This document shows, one piece after another, positions 15,360-23,862 of a stretch of 35,741 nucleotides of DNA (position 1 is its first letter; the number at the start of each line of letters is the position of its first letter). The position numbers and the translations under genes are program-made. The notes under the pieces are model-generated. The model worked only from the letters and a program-made list of their open reading frames with translations, searched no databases and had not been told where the DNA came from. This stretch comes from GCA-2746235 sp049609225 (GTDB taxonomy: Bacteria > Planctomycetota > UBA1135), in assembly GCA_049609225.1 (NCBI GenBank), contig JBMYYH010000021.1, positions 1 through 35,741 on the forward strand, given 5' to 3'.

Positions 15360-17095
15360 TGTCCCAGTCCCTACTTTTTGAGCTTACTCCGGAACACGAT
15401 CCAGAGGAGCAGTCGCCCGAGGTCTGGATGGAGCAGGCTGCGGAACAACTCGAGATCCCCGTTTCGGAGATCGAGGCCGTGGTGTTGAAGCGCGTCAGTT
15501 TGGATGCGCGCGCGCGACACATGTTGTGGCGCGTGGAGGCCGAGGTCTATCGCAAAGGCGAAGACGTGCCTGCACCTCCTTCCGAAGAGCCACCGCGCTA
15601 TGCGCCGGCTGCTGAGGATGCACCGCATGTCTTGATCGTGGGCAGTGGTCCTGCCGGTCTGTTCGCCGCGATGGAACTGATCGCCCAAGGCGTGAAGGTC
15701 ACCGTGCTCGAACGCGGCAAGGACATCCAAGCCCGACGTCGCGACATCGCCGAACTCAACCGCGGCAATGGCACCGACCCAGAAAGTAACTATGCCTTTG
15801 GCGAAGGTGGTGCCGGCACTTTCTCCGACGGCAAGCTCTACACCCGCAGCTCCAAGCGCGGCAATGTGCGTGCCATCCTCGAGATGCTGGTCGCGCATGG
15901 TGCACCGCAACGCATCCTTTCGGCATGGCGTCCGCACATCGGCTCCAACCTGTTGCCGAAGGTGGTCGAAGCCTTGAGCGAGACGATTCGCAGTGCCGGC
16001 AGTAAAGTGCGCTTCGATGCGCGCGTCGATGCACTGCTCACCACGGGTGAAGGCGAAGACAAGCGCACGATCGGTGTGCGCCTGGCCGATGGCAGTGAGT
16101 TGGAAGGGGATGCCGTCATCCTTGCGACCGGACACAGTGCCTTGGATGTGTTGCAGTTCGCGCAGGAAGCGGGCGCTACCTTGGAGGCCAAAGGATTCGC
16201 GATGGGTCTGCGTGCCGAACATCCACAAGAGTGGTTGGATGATGTGCAGTACCGCGGCGCGCGCGAAGAAGCTGGACTGCCGGCTTCCTTCTATGAGTTG
16301 AATGCGCAGGTCCATGAACGTGGCGTGTTCAGTTTCTGCATGTGCCCGGGCGGCTGGATCGTTCCGAGCCAAACCACGCCCGACACCATCGTGGTCAATG
16401 GCATGTCCCTGTCGAAGCGCGACTCGGCCTTCGCCAACAGCGGCATCGTAGTCGCGATCGAACCGAAAGATTGGTGCGGCAAACGCGGATGGCGTTGGGG
16501 TTGGCATGAACTGCTGCAACGTGCCGCCGCCGTCAGCGATCACCCGATGCTGCATGAGGTCATCGAAGACCCGCGTGGTGGTGAACCTTTCCCCGTCGCC
16601 GAAGGACGTCTGCCGATCCACCCGGACATCGATCCGCTGTATGGCGTGCGCTTGCAGTTGGCGTTGGAAGTCCTGGCCGCCCATGCTGGTGGTGGCGACA
16701 ACAAGGCGCCCTCGCAGCGCTGTGATCTGTTCGCCCAAGGTTCTTCCGAAGCCGGAGAGGCCCTGCCGACCAGCTACCTTCCGGGACTCACGCCCACCGA
16801 CCTTGGTGCGATGATGCCTAAGGGTATGACCAACCGCCTGCGCGAGGCCATGGGTGAGTTTGAGGAGAAATTACCCGGTTTTGCCAGCTCTCACGGCCAA
16901 TTTGTGGGGGTCGAAACCCGCACTTCTTCGCCGGTACGGATCGTCCGTGACCACGAGACTCTGGAAAGCAACACCCTAGGAAGCTTGTATCCCTGTGGTG
17001 AAGGCGCTGGATATGCCGGTGGAATCGTTTCGGCGGCTCTGGATGGAGTCCAGGTGGCCAACAAGATTCTTGCGCAAATAGCTGTGCAGCCTTGA
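15359..17095 (+). CDS. FAD-dependent oxidoreductase, COG2509 family
   Basis: Uncharacterised flavoprotein dehydrogenase of 578 residues. The start ATG at 15359 overlaps the maeB stop by one base (TAATG); the frame is open upstream, but this start fits the family. Residues 1-85 form a small N-terminal domain typical of this family. The FAD-binding motif VGSGPAGLFAAMEL (about 96-109) is followed by GEGGAGTFSDGKL, an ATGHS motif, and near the C-terminus a second FAD contact (YPCGEGAGYAGGI) that ends with AALDGVQVA. It is probably cytoplasmic, with unknown substrate. Coupling to malic enzyme suggests a redox link, but that is inference. Confidence 0.88.
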   Translation: MSQSLLFELTPEHDPEEQSPEVWMEQAAEQLEIPVSEIEAVVLKRVSLDARARHMLWRVEAEVYRKGEDVPAPPSEEPPRYAPAAEDAPHVLIVGSGPAGLFAAMELIAQGVKVTVLERGKDIQARRRDIAELNRGNGTDPESNYAFGEGGAGTFSDGKLYTRSSKRGNVRAILEMLVAHGAPQRILSAWRPHIGSNLLPKVVEALSETIRSAGSKVRFDARVDALLTTGEGEDKRTIGVRLADGSELEGDAVILATGHSALDVLQFAQEAGATLEAKGFAMGLRAEHPQEWLDDVQYRGAREEAGLPASFYELNAQVHERGVFSFCMCPGGWIVPSQTTPDTIVVNGMSLSKRDSAFANSGIVVAIEPKDWCGKRGWRWGWHELLQRAAAVSDHPMLHEVIEDPRGGEPFPVAEGRLPIHPDIDPLYGVRLQLALEVLAAHAGGGDNKAPSQRCDLFAQGSSEAGEALPTSYLPGLTPTDLGAMMPKGMTNRLREAMGEFEEKLPGFASSHGQFVGVETRTSSPVRIVRDHETLESNTLGSLYPCGEGAGYAGGIVSAALDGVQVANKILAQIAVQP

Positions 17096-17124
17096 GTTTA
17101 GGGTGCAAGCTGGCCGATAGAAAC

Positions 17125-18033
17125 ATGGTCATGCGCACCCTTTCTAGCAATCGCTCCCAAATGGAAGGTCTCCCGTTCACGCGGGAGCGTTCGATTGTGG
17201 ATGGAATCGAGCGCATCACTTACCGCCCGACGGTCAAGCGATACGACACCCCGCTCCTGTTCTCGCACGGTATGTGGCATGCCGCATGGTGCTGGCAGGG
17301 TTGGCAGGAACTGTTCGCATTATGGGGTTGGGAGAGTGTCGCCTTCAGCCTTCCGGGGCATGGCGAGTCTCCAACGCAACGCCCGATCCGCTGGTGCACG
17401 CTCGGTTACTACACCGAGTTCCTCAAGGACGAAGTCGAGCGCATGCACCGCAAGCCCGTCGTCATTGGGCACAGCCTTGGCACTGCTTTGTGTCAGCGCT
17501 ACATGAAAGATGTGGGCGATCTGCCCGCCGCCGTGATGCTCGCACCATGGTTGTCGCGCAGCATGATCGGCCTGGTCGGACGTTACTTCGGCCTCGACCT
17601 GCCCGGTGCTATCGCCACCGTGCTCACCTTGACCGCGACGCCTTGCATCCGCAACGCCGATAACGCGGCCAAGATCTTCCTTTCCGACACCGCCGTGTGT
17701 TCCGCCGAGGAACTGCACGCCGGACTGTGCGGCGAATCGATGCTCCTCCCCCTGCAGCACAACCCGCCGTTCTGGAAGCCGAAGACCGATGTCGACACGC
17801 CCTTGCTGTGGATCTCCGCAGGCAAAGACTTGTTGATCCCGGAAGCCTTGTCGCGTGATTCCGCTGCCGAGTTCGGTGCCGACTACATGGTCGCCGAGTT
17901 GGCCGGCCACGACTTGATGATGGAGCCGGACCACGCCCTGACCGCTGCGTGGATTCACGATTGGCTGTCGCAACGTTTCCGCGACGAGTTGGAGCAGAAC
18001 GGTGGCCTCGAGGCCGACTTCGCTGCTGCCTAA
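17125..18033 (+). CDS. Alpha/beta-fold hydrolase
   Basis: Hydrolase of 302 residues from the ATG at 17125. Alternatives are ATG 17131 or 17161, and the frame reaches back to a TTG at 17092. The nucleophile elbow is GHSLG with Ser117; the probable acid is Asp in SAGKDLLIP and the base His in LAGHDLMME. The motif LLFSHGMWHAAWCWQGW forms the oxyanion-hole region. There is a lid-like segment (about 145-210). It has no signal peptide and is probably cytoplasmic. It lies just behind the COG2509 gene and may share its transcript. Substrate unknown (ester, thioester or epoxide). Confidence 0.85.
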   Translation: MVMRTLSSNRSQMEGLPFTRERSIVDGIERITYRPTVKRYDTPLLFSHGMWHAAWCWQGWQELFALWGWESVAFSLPGHGESPTQRPIRWCTLGYYTEFLKDEVERMHRKPVVIGHSLGTALCQRYMKDVGDLPAAVMLAPWLSRSMIGLVGRYFGLDLPGAIATVLTLTATPCIRNADNAAKIFLSDTAVCSAEELHAGLCGESMLLPLQHNPPFWKPKTDVDTPLLWISAGKDLLIPEALSRDSAAEFGADYMVAELAGHDLMMEPDHALTAAWIHDWLSQRFRDELEQNGGLEADFAAA

Positions 18034-18063
18034 TCTGCCGCGCTTCGAGCAACTTCCGCGTCG

Positions 18064-18083
18064 ATCCGCCTAAAAGCGCGGAT
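18064..18083 (+). terminator. Candidate hairpin terminator
   Basis: ATCCGC (18064-18069) pairs with GCGGAT (18078-18083) around an 8-nt loop, between the hydrolase stop and the next promoter-like sequence. It is followed by only scattered T residues, so support is weak. Confidence 0.3.
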
Positions 18084-18095
18084 TCGGGTTTGTTG

Positions 18096-18101
18096 TAGAG
18101 T
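18096..18101 (+). promoter_or_regulatory. Candidate -10 TAGAGT for the membrane-protein gene
   Basis: TAGAGT lies 47 bases before the ATG at 18149, giving a leader of about 40 nt. An out-of-frame ATG (18108) sits 6 bases after it, exactly the leaderless spacing, but the frame it opens looks like a shadow. Confidence 0.3.
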
Positions 18102-18148
18102 GATTGCATGCGCATTTCGCGCATCGACGTCCTCCCGCAACACCCCCC

Positions 18149-18715
18149 ATGGAACTCCTCGACCTCTGGCTGCCGATCCTCCTGTCGGCCGTGTTCGTCT
18201 TCATCGCCAGCTCGATCCTGCACATGTTCATTCCGATCCATAAGAATGACTGCAAGGCCCTGCCGAACGAAGATACCGCCCTCGACGCCATCCGCGCCTC
18301 CAATCCCGCGCCCGGCGAGTACATGTTCCCGCATTGCGCCGACATGAAGGAAATGGCCAGTGAGGAGATGACTGCGAAGTACACCCGCGGCCCGGTCGGC
18401 TTCATGATCATCAGTCCTAACGGCACCCCGTCGATGGGCCGACCCTTAACTCAGTGGTTCCTTCTTTGCATCGCCACCAGTCTGTTGTGCGGCATCTTAG
18501 GTTCCATGACCTTGGTGGCTGGCGCGGAGTTCGGCACCGTCATGAAGTTCATGGCGATCGCATCCTTCGGCATGTACGGCATGAGCAGCGTGACCAACTC
18601 GATCTGGAAATGCGTGCCATGGAACACCACCATGAAGTTCCTGTTCGATGGATTGATCTATGCCTTGGTCACCGGCGCGAGCTTCGCGTGGCTGTGGCCT
18701 GATCTCACGCTTTAA
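18149..18715 (+). CDS. Small integral membrane protein, uncharacterised
   Basis: Protein of 188 residues from the ATG at 18149. Predicted membrane segments are at about 5-27 (LWLPILLSAVFVFIASSIL), 105-128 (WFLLCIATSLLCGILGSMTLVAG), 133-152 and 165-183. Between the first and second is a soluble loop with FPHCADMKEM. I do not recognise the family well; similar four-segment proteins are annotated only as hypothetical membrane proteins. The ATG is chosen because the first hydrophobic helix follows directly. It converges with the pseudouridine synthase gene and overlaps it by 11 bp. Confidence 0.75.
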   Translation: MELLDLWLPILLSAVFVFIASSILHMFIPIHKNDCKALPNEDTALDAIRASNPAPGEYMFPHCADMKEMASEEMTAKYTRGPVGFMIISPNGTPSMGRPLTQWFLLCIATSLLCGILGSMTLVAGAEFGTVMKFMAIASFGMYGMSSVTNSIWKCVPWNTTMKFLFDGLIYALVTGASFAWLWPDLTL

Positions 18716-19376
18716 GCGTGGCCCAGGCAGGAAGGGGTGCTTCAAAACGGAGCACCTCATCCTTGGTCGGATGCTTCAGTTCCAAGGAAGTCGCCCATAG
18801 GCCGATGGACTTGTCCTTGAGCGGGGCTTCGGCCCCGTATTTGAGATCGCCAGCGAGCACGAGGCCGGCGGAAGCACAAGCGACGCGGAGTTGATGCGCG
18901 CGACCGGTATGAGGCTTCAGTTGCAGCAAGGTACCGCGCGGTCCCGATTCGCGAACGCTCCAGGAAGTATGCGCTTCTTTCGCGCCCTCACGTTGCCCGA
19001 CATGCACGCGGTTACGCTGCCGGTCCTTCCATAACCACTGCTTCCACTCGCCTTCCGTACCCATCGAGGGCGGAGAAGGGATACGGCTCCAACCGAGATA
19101 GGTCTTTTGCACTTCATGCCGTTGCCAGGCCGCCGACAAGCGCGATGCGGCTTTACTGGTGCGCGCAAAAACCACCACGCCGCCGACCGGCCGATCCAAG
19201 CGATGCACCACGCCAAGGAAGACTTCCCCCGGCTTGTTGTACTCCTGCTTGACCCATGCTTTGGCATCCTCGAGCAAGGCGACATCACCACTGGCATCCG
19301 GCACGATGGGTTGGCACGGCGGCTTCTGCACCACCAAAAGGTGATTGTCGTGATAGAGGACGTCGAGCGGATTCAT
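18705..19376 (-). CDS. RluA-family pseudouridine synthase
   Basis: RNA-modifying enzyme converting uridine to pseudouridine in rRNA or tRNA; 223 residues, cytoplasmic. The signature HRLDRPVGG holds catalytic Asp61, preceded by the family motif LVVQKPP (14-20) and followed by LKPHTGRAHQLRV. There is no N-terminal S4 domain, so it belongs with the short RluA/RluC-like single-domain forms. The ATG at 19376 overlaps the kinase stop (ATGA), so it is translationally coupled as the last gene of a three-gene minus-strand operon. The exact target position cannot be read from sequence. Confidence 0.9.
   Translation of the reverse strand: MNPLDVLYHDNHLLVVQKPPCQPIVPDASGDVALLEDAKAWVKQEYNKPGEVFLGVVHRLDRPVGGVVVFARTSKAASRLSAAWQRHEVQKTYLGWSRIPSPPSMGTEGEWKQWLWKDRQRNRVHVGQREGAKEAHTSWSVRESGPRGTLLQLKPHTGRAHQLRVACASAGLVLAGDLKYGAEAPLKDKSIGLWATSLELKHPTKDEVLRFEAPLPAWATLKA
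18706..18720. terminator. 15-bp palindrome over convergent stop codons
   Basis: CACGCTT-T-AAGCGTG is a perfect palindrome with a single central base. It contains the TAA stop of the membrane protein (18713-18715) and overlaps the TGA of the opposing gene (18705-18707). As RNA it would fold with a CACGC/GCGTG stem from either strand, so it is a possible bidirectional end signal. Confidence 0.4.
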
Positions 19377-21403
19377 GAACTGGATTGCACTCCGTGAGCG
19401 ATCGCCTCGAGCAGGCGCGCATGGCTGTAGGGCTTGGCGAGGAAGGCCGCGTTGAGGGAATCCAATTCCTCACGCGACAAGCCGGTCGCATAACCGCTGC
19501 TTAGGAGAATGCTGCCTTCAAAACCGCGTTCGCGCAGACTGTGCGCCAACTCCACGCCACCGAGACGAGGCATGACGACGTCCGAGAACACCAGATCGAA
19601 ATCGGAATCCTGTTCCATCAAGTCGAGAGCGGCTGCGCCATTGGAGGTATAGGTCACGCGATAGCCCACTTCCTCCAACATCTCCACGGCGACCTCACGC
19701 ACCTTCGCTTCATCTTCCACCACCAAAATGCGACCGCTCTGGGCACCCGGCGCATGGCTTGGAAGCATCTCGGTATCCACCGGCGGAAGATGTTCGATCT
19801 GCGGCAAGAACACACGCATGGTAGTACCAGCGCCCAGTTGGGAAGCGACGGTGACGGAACCCTTGGCACGTCGGACGATGCCGTACACCGTCGACAATCC
19901 AAGCCCCGTTCCTTCACCTGCGCGCTTGGTGGTGTAGAAGGGGTCGAAGATGCGTTCGATGATCTCGTCGGACATGCCAGCGCCATGGTCGCGCACTTGG
20001 ATCATCACCCAAGGACCGGGGCGGTCCTCATGATCGGTAGCGCAGGCTTCCGCATGCACTTGCAATGCACCTCCGCGCGGCATGGCGTCGATGGCATTGG
20101 CGACGAGATTGAAGACGACTTGGCCCAACTCCGACGCGGCCAACGGAACATTCTCCAGCCCATCCTCGATGCGATAGTCGAGCTGGATGTCTTCCCGAAT
20201 CAAAGGCTGCAGCAAATCTTGCAAGGCATGGAGTTCGGAACTGACCGAACAACTCCCGAGCTCTGCGGCGCTGGATCGACTGAAGGTCAAAAGCCGCGCC
20301 GTCATCTCTGCCGCGCGACGACATGCTTGCAGGATGCGTTCCAGATGCTTCGATGCCGGGCTCTCCGCCTCGACGTCGAAGGATGCCAAGCTCGCACTTC
20401 CCGTGATCGCAGTCAGCAGGTTGTTGAAGTCATGCGCGATGCCTCCAGCCAACTGCCCCACCGCCTCCAACTTCCGCGACTGCGCGACGCGCTCCTGCAA
20501 CTGCAACCGCTCCGCCCGACGTCGTTCCTCCTCACGCCGCAGCCACAGGTACATTCCGACGCCAATCCCCAACGCGAGGAACAAGGCTAATCCACCGATC
20601 AGGAAACTGAAGTGTTCCTCTGCTCCAAGCTCCGCCAATGCATCGGCTTTCGGGAACAAGGTGAGACTCCAATCCTGATGCAAAGCTCCCACCACCCCTT
20701 GGCCATGATGATGGGCGTGCGCGGTGTCGGGATGTTTCCCATGATCAGGGTTGTGCTCTTCCGAGACGTAGAGCAACTCCCCATCCATGGTGCGCAACTC
20801 CAAGGCGAAGTCTTTCTGCAGACGCTCCTCGAAGGCTTCCTCCACCATCGGCGCAATGCGGAACACGCCATTCACGAACCCGCGCAAGGAGGGGCCATCG
20901 ACTCCATCCTCATACACCGGGAAGTAACTCGCGATACCGCGGCCTCCTTGGAACAAGTCCAACGGCTTCGAAAACTCAGGCTCCTTAGAACTCTCGGCTT
21001 TCAACACGGCAAGGCGCGCCAGGGGCGACTCCAACACATTGCGACCCAGCGCACCGCGGTTCTCTTCCTCCGGTACCACCCAACGCAGGAAGTAATCCTG
21101 GTCGATCCAGTTCAGCGCCTGGAATCCGCGGAACTCGCTCTGCAACGCCTCCGATGCCGCACTGAAACGATGGCTGTCCTCGAAGATCCCGAGCTGCATG
21201 CCTTGCTGCAAAGTCTGCACAGCAAGTAAACGGCTGTCGAGGAACTCCTCCAAACGCAGGGCGGTCTGCCCCGCGATCAGGTCCATGCGCTCCTGCAGGG
21301 TACGGCTCGATTCTTCACGCAGGGTCTTGACCGTAAACCCCACTCCCGCGGCGCCGGCCAGGAAGACCGCGCTTGCAATCAGGAGAATCGTACGCGTTTT
21401 CAT
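19373..21403 (-). CDS. Hybrid sensor histidine kinase with periplasmic CHASE-like domain and receiver
   Basis: Inner-membrane sensor kinase of 676 residues. Membrane helices are at about 5-25 and 265-288; the periplasmic part between resembles CHASE (NWIDQDYFLRWVVPEEE, FVNGVFRI). A histidine-rich stretch at 217-233 (seven His) is a possible metal site. The DHp phospho-acceptor is His324 (GGIAHDFNNLL), the N box includes Asn436, and G boxes are DHGAGM and GEGTGLGLS. The C-terminal receiver (about 557-676) has phospho-acceptor Asp608 and Lys657. The start ATG at 21403 overlaps the upstream stop (TGATG); a start at 21424 is less likely. No separate response regulator is nearby. It is coupled on both sides to RNA-modification genes. 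Confidence 0.92.
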   Translation of the reverse strand: MKTRTILLIASAVFLAGAAGVGFTVKTLREESSRTLQERMDLIAGQTALRLEEFLDSRLLAVQTLQQGMQLGIFEDSHRFSAASEALQSEFRGFQALNWIDQDYFLRWVVPEEENRGALGRNVLESPLARLAVLKAESSKEPEFSKPLDLFQGGRGIASYFPVYEDGVDGPSLRGFVNGVFRIAPMVEEAFEERLQKDFALELRTMDGELLYVSEEHNPDHGKHPDTAHAHHHGQGVVGALHQDWSLTLFPKADALAELGAEEHFSFLIGGLALFLALGIGVGMYLWLRREEERRRAERLQLQERVAQSRKLEAVGQLAGGIAHDFNNLLTAITGSASLASFDVEAESPASKHLERILQACRRAAEMTARLLTFSRSSAAELGSCSVSSELHALQDLLQPLIREDIQLDYRIEDGLENVPLAASELGQVVFNLVANAIDAMPRGGALQVHAEACATDHEDRPGPWVMIQVRDHGAGMSDEIIERIFDPFYTTKRAGEGTGLGLSTVYGIVRRAKGSVTVASQLGAGTTMRVFLPQIEHLPPVDTEMLPSHAPGAQSGRILVVEDEAKVREVAVEMLEEVGYRVTYTSNGAAALDLMEQDSDFDLVFSDVVMPRLGGVELAHSLRERGFEGSILLSSGYATGLSREELDSLNAAFLAKPYSHARLLEAIAHGVQSSS

Positions 21404-22305
21404 CAGGAATCCTTGCGGATCCAACGGCCACAGAATCCGCAGGGCAGACGTCGTCCGCCGGTGTCTTCAGGCAACCACAGTTCGCCGCTTTGCACTTCGC
21501 CGGGACCTAAGTCCTGCAGCATGTTGTGGAAGGACAGGGGTGAGCAACCGATCGCATAGGACGAAAGAATCACGAAGCTTCCCGTAGTCGGCGCGAGCAA
21601 GGCATGCGCATCTTCCAGGAGCGGCATGATCCCTTCTTCGAACTGCCACTTTTCACCCTTGGGTCCGCGACCGTAATGCGGCGGATCCAGGAGTATTCCG
21701 TGATAGGTCTTGCCGCGCCGACGTTCGCGTGCCGTGAAGCGCGCTGCATCATCGAGAATCCAACGAATCGCGCGGTCATCGAGTCCGCTGCGTTGCGCAT
21801 TTTCGGAAGCCCAGTCCAGGGAAGCGCGAGAGGCATCAAGATGCGTGACCTCCCAGTTATCTTGCGCAGCCAGGATCGAAGCCACGCCGGTGTAGCCGAA
21901 CAGGTTCAGCAATCGTGGACGCGCCCCGGCTTCTCCTGCAGCGCTCATCGCCGCAACGATCGGGGTTTGCTGCGCTTTGACCCAACTCCAGTTGGCCGCC
22001 TGCTCGGGAAAGATCCCCGTGTGCTTGAAAGGCGTGGGTTGGATACGCAGACGCAAATCGCCTTCCACCATCTCCCACGACTTCGGCAAGGATGCATCGC
22101 GACGATGCCAACGGCCACCGCGGTCGCTTTCGCGCTCAAAGCGGTAATCAGCCGCTTGCCATTCCGACGCTGCTAGATGCGGATGCCAAAGTGCCTGCGG
22201 ATCAGGCCGCCGCAGCACGTATGGACCGACGCGTTCGAGCTTCTCGCCGCGGCCGCTGTCGAGCAGGGTGTAGGAGGACAAGCCGGGGTGGGCGAAGGTG
22301 TCCAT
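21403..22305 (-). CDS. SAM-dependent methyltransferase, RlmI/RlmK-like
   Basis: Probable rRNA cytosine methyltransferase of 300 residues, cytoplasmic. The catalytic domain shows LLNLFGYTGVASILAA (SAM motif I, about residues 142-157), LDASRASLDWASENA (motif II) and LLDPPHYGRGPKGEKW (motif IV), the pattern of the PF10672-type methyltransferases related to RlmI. It lacks the N-terminal PUA domain of E. coli RlmI, and the C-terminus carries CGFCGRW. First gene of the coupled operon with the histidine kinase (TGATG) and RluA-like synthase. The target base is unknown. Confidence 0.82.
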   Translation of the reverse strand: MDTFAHPGLSSYTLLDSGRGEKLERVGPYVLRRPDPQALWHPHLAASEWQAADYRFERESDRGGRWHRRDASLPKSWEMVEGDLRLRIQPTPFKHTGIFPEQAANWSWVKAQQTPIVAAMSAAGEAGARPRLLNLFGYTGVASILAAQDNWEVTHLDASRASLDWASENAQRSGLDDRAIRWILDDAARFTARERRRGKTYHGILLDPPHYGRGPKGEKWQFEEGIMPLLEDAHALLAPTTGSFVILSSYAIGCSPLSFHNMLQDLGPGEVQSGELWLPEDTGGRRLPCGFCGRWIRKDS

Positions 22306-22313
22306 CGGCGCAA

Positions 22314-22319
22314 ATCATA
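22314..22319 (-). promoter_or_regulatory. -10-like TATGAT, leaderless-type promoter
   Basis: On the minus strand TATGAT ends 8 bases before the ATG at 22305, with TTGCGCCG between and no Shine-Dalgarno. It would drive the three-gene methyltransferase-kinase-synthase operon. Confidence 0.45.
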
Positions 22320-22334
22320 CCGCAGAAAAGCATC

Positions 22335-22355
22335 CCCCTGCGCCCCTCGCAGGGG
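22335..22355 (+). other. Strong inverted repeat in the divergent pntA upstream region
   Basis: CCCCTGCG (22335-22342) and CGCAGGGG (22348-22355) are perfect arms with a 5-nt loop. Both flanking genes start here, so it is not a terminator for either; it may be an operator for pntA or for the operon on the other strand. Candidate -10 hexamers for pntA (TAACCT 22367, TAGCCT 22374) lie just downstream. Confidence 0.5.
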
Positions 22356-22406
22356 CGCTGCGCGGCTAACCTCTAGCCTCGGTCTTTTTCCCGAACCAAC
22401 AGTCCC

Positions 22407-23570
22407 ATGACCACTCTCTTCGTCGCGAAAGAGAGTCGTGCCGGTGAAAGCCGGGTAGCCGCGACTCCTGAAACCGTGGCCCGCTATAAGAAGCGCGGCT
22501 TCACGGTCCTGGTACAAGCCGGAGCAGGCGATGCTTCCGCGTGTGCCGATTCCCTCTACACCGATGCCGGTGCCGAGATCGTTCCCGATCTCGCTACAGG
22601 TTGCGGGCGCGCAGACATCATCATGAAGGTCGCGCGGCCCACTGCCGAAGAAGCCGCTGCCCTGAAGAAGGGCTCGTTGTTGGTGTCGTTCCTGCAAGCC
22701 GCGCAGGAACCAGAGCCTGCCAAGGCCGTGCTCGACAACGGCGCCGGCAGTTTCGCGATGGAGTTAATCCCGCGAACGACCTTGGCGCAGAAGATGGATG
22801 CCTTGTCGTCGCAAGCGAACATCGCTGGCTATAAAGCCGTGCTGCTTGCCGCATGTGAGCTAGGGCGTTACTTCCCTTTGCTGATGACGGCGGCCGGCAC
22901 GGTGAAACCTGCGCGCGTCGTGATCTTCGGCGTGGGCGTCGCAGGATTGCAGGCGATCGCGACAGCCAAGCGTCTGGGTGCGGTGGTGGAAGCCACCGAC
23001 ATTCGTCCGGAAGTGAAAGAGCAAGTCGAATCACTCGGCGGCAAGTTCATCGAGGTGAAGCCCGATGAAGGCACCGAAGAGGCGAGCGTCTATGCGAAGG
23101 AAGCTTCGGAGGAATACAAGAAACGTCAAGCGGAAGCGGTTGCGGAAAGCGTCGCGAATGCGGATGTGGTGATCACCACGGCGCAAGTGCCTGGCGCGCG
23201 TGCACCGATGCTAGTGCCGGATTCCATGATCGCGCGCATGAAGCCTGGCGCAGTGATGGTCGACCTCGCCGTCGAACAGGGCGGCAACATCGAGGGCAGT
23301 GCCGTCGGCGAGATCGTCGTCAAACATGGAGTGCACATCATCGGCACGCCGAACCTGCCGGCAACGGTGCCGGTGCATGCGTCGGAACTGTATGCGCGGA
23401 ATGTGCAGCATGTGATCGACCACATCGTCCCGACCAAGGAGAACGATGGATTGGAGATTCGTCTCGACATGGAAGACGAGATCATCGACGGTTCCGTCGC
23501 CATGCTCGACGGCACCGTCCGCCACGCCCCTACCGCTCAGGCACTCAACCTCGAAGTCGCCCAGTCATGA
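22407..23570 (+). CDS. pntAA: NAD(P) transhydrogenase subunit alpha, part 1 (NAD(H)-binding, PntAA)
   Basis: Cytoplasmic dI domain of the proton-translocating transhydrogenase, which binds NAD(H) and passes hydride to NADP. The 387 residues are the normal size for a separate alpha-1 subunit. The N-terminus (VAKESRAGESRVAATPETV) is the alanine dehydrogenase/PNT signature, and the Rossmann motif is VIFGVGVAGLQAIATAKRLGA with EATDIRP after it. The stop overlaps the next gene (ATGA). The alpha subunit is split as in Rhodospirillum rubrum and many planctomycetes rather than fused as in E. coli. Confidence 0.96.
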   Translation: MTTLFVAKESRAGESRVAATPETVARYKKRGFTVLVQAGAGDASACADSLYTDAGAEIVPDLATGCGRADIIMKVARPTAEEAAALKKGSLLVSFLQAAQEPEPAKAVLDNGAGSFAMELIPRTTLAQKMDALSSQANIAGYKAVLLAACELGRYFPLLMTAAGTVKPARVVIFGVGVAGLQAIATAKRLGAVVEATDIRPEVKEQVESLGGKFIEVKPDEGTEEASVYAKEASEEYKKRQAEAVAESVANADVVITTAQVPGARAPMLVPDSMIARMKPGAVMVDLAVEQGGNIEGSAVGEIVVKHGVHIIGTPNLPATVPVHASELYARNVQHVIDHIVPTKENDGLEIRLDMEDEIIDGSVAMLDGTVRHAPTAQALNLEVAQS

Positions 23571-23860
23571 CCCTCCTCCTCATGCTCTTCGTGTTCATGT
23601 TGGCCATCGCGGTCGGCAATGAACTGATCTCGAAGGTCCCTCCGACCTTGCACACACCGCTGATGTCGGGCGCGAATGCGGTTTCGGGCATCACCATCGT
23701 GGGCGCATTGATGTGCTCGCAATACACCGACGGCATCGCTTCGCAGATCTTGGGTGTACTCGCCATTGCGCTTGCCACCATCAACGTGGTCGGCGGATTC
23801 CTGGTCACGGACCGCATGCTCAGCATGTTCGGTTCCAAGAAGAAGAAGGAGAAGAAGTAG
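23567..23860 (+). CDS. pntAB: NAD(P) transhydrogenase subunit alpha, part 2 (membrane, PntAB)
   Basis: Small membrane subunit of 97 residues that provides part of the proton channel domain (dII). Three hydrophobic segments are visible at about 1-17, 30-50 and 60-82, with the charged tail KKKKEKK on the cytoplasmic side. It overlaps pntAA by four bases (ATGA), and pntB starts two bases after its stop, so the three are one translationally coupled unit. The length fits known PntAB proteins (about 90-110). Confidence 0.94.
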   Translation: MTLLLMLFVFMLAIAVGNELISKVPPTLHTPLMSGANAVSGITIVGALMCSQYTDGIASQILGVLAIALATINVVGGFLVTDRMLSMFGSKKKKEKK

Positions 23861-23862
23861 TC

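Noticed and set aside
17092..17124. TTG start of the alpha/beta hydrolase at 17092
   Set aside because: It overlaps the end of the COG2509 gene and has no ribosome-binding site; the ATG at 17125 fits the family better.
18108..18347. Leaderless ORF starting at 18108, six bases after TAGAGT
   Set aside because: Its protein is Ser/Pro/Arg-rich low complexity typical of a shadow frame and it overlaps the membrane protein gene, so the promoter-like match there is better explained with the 18149 start.
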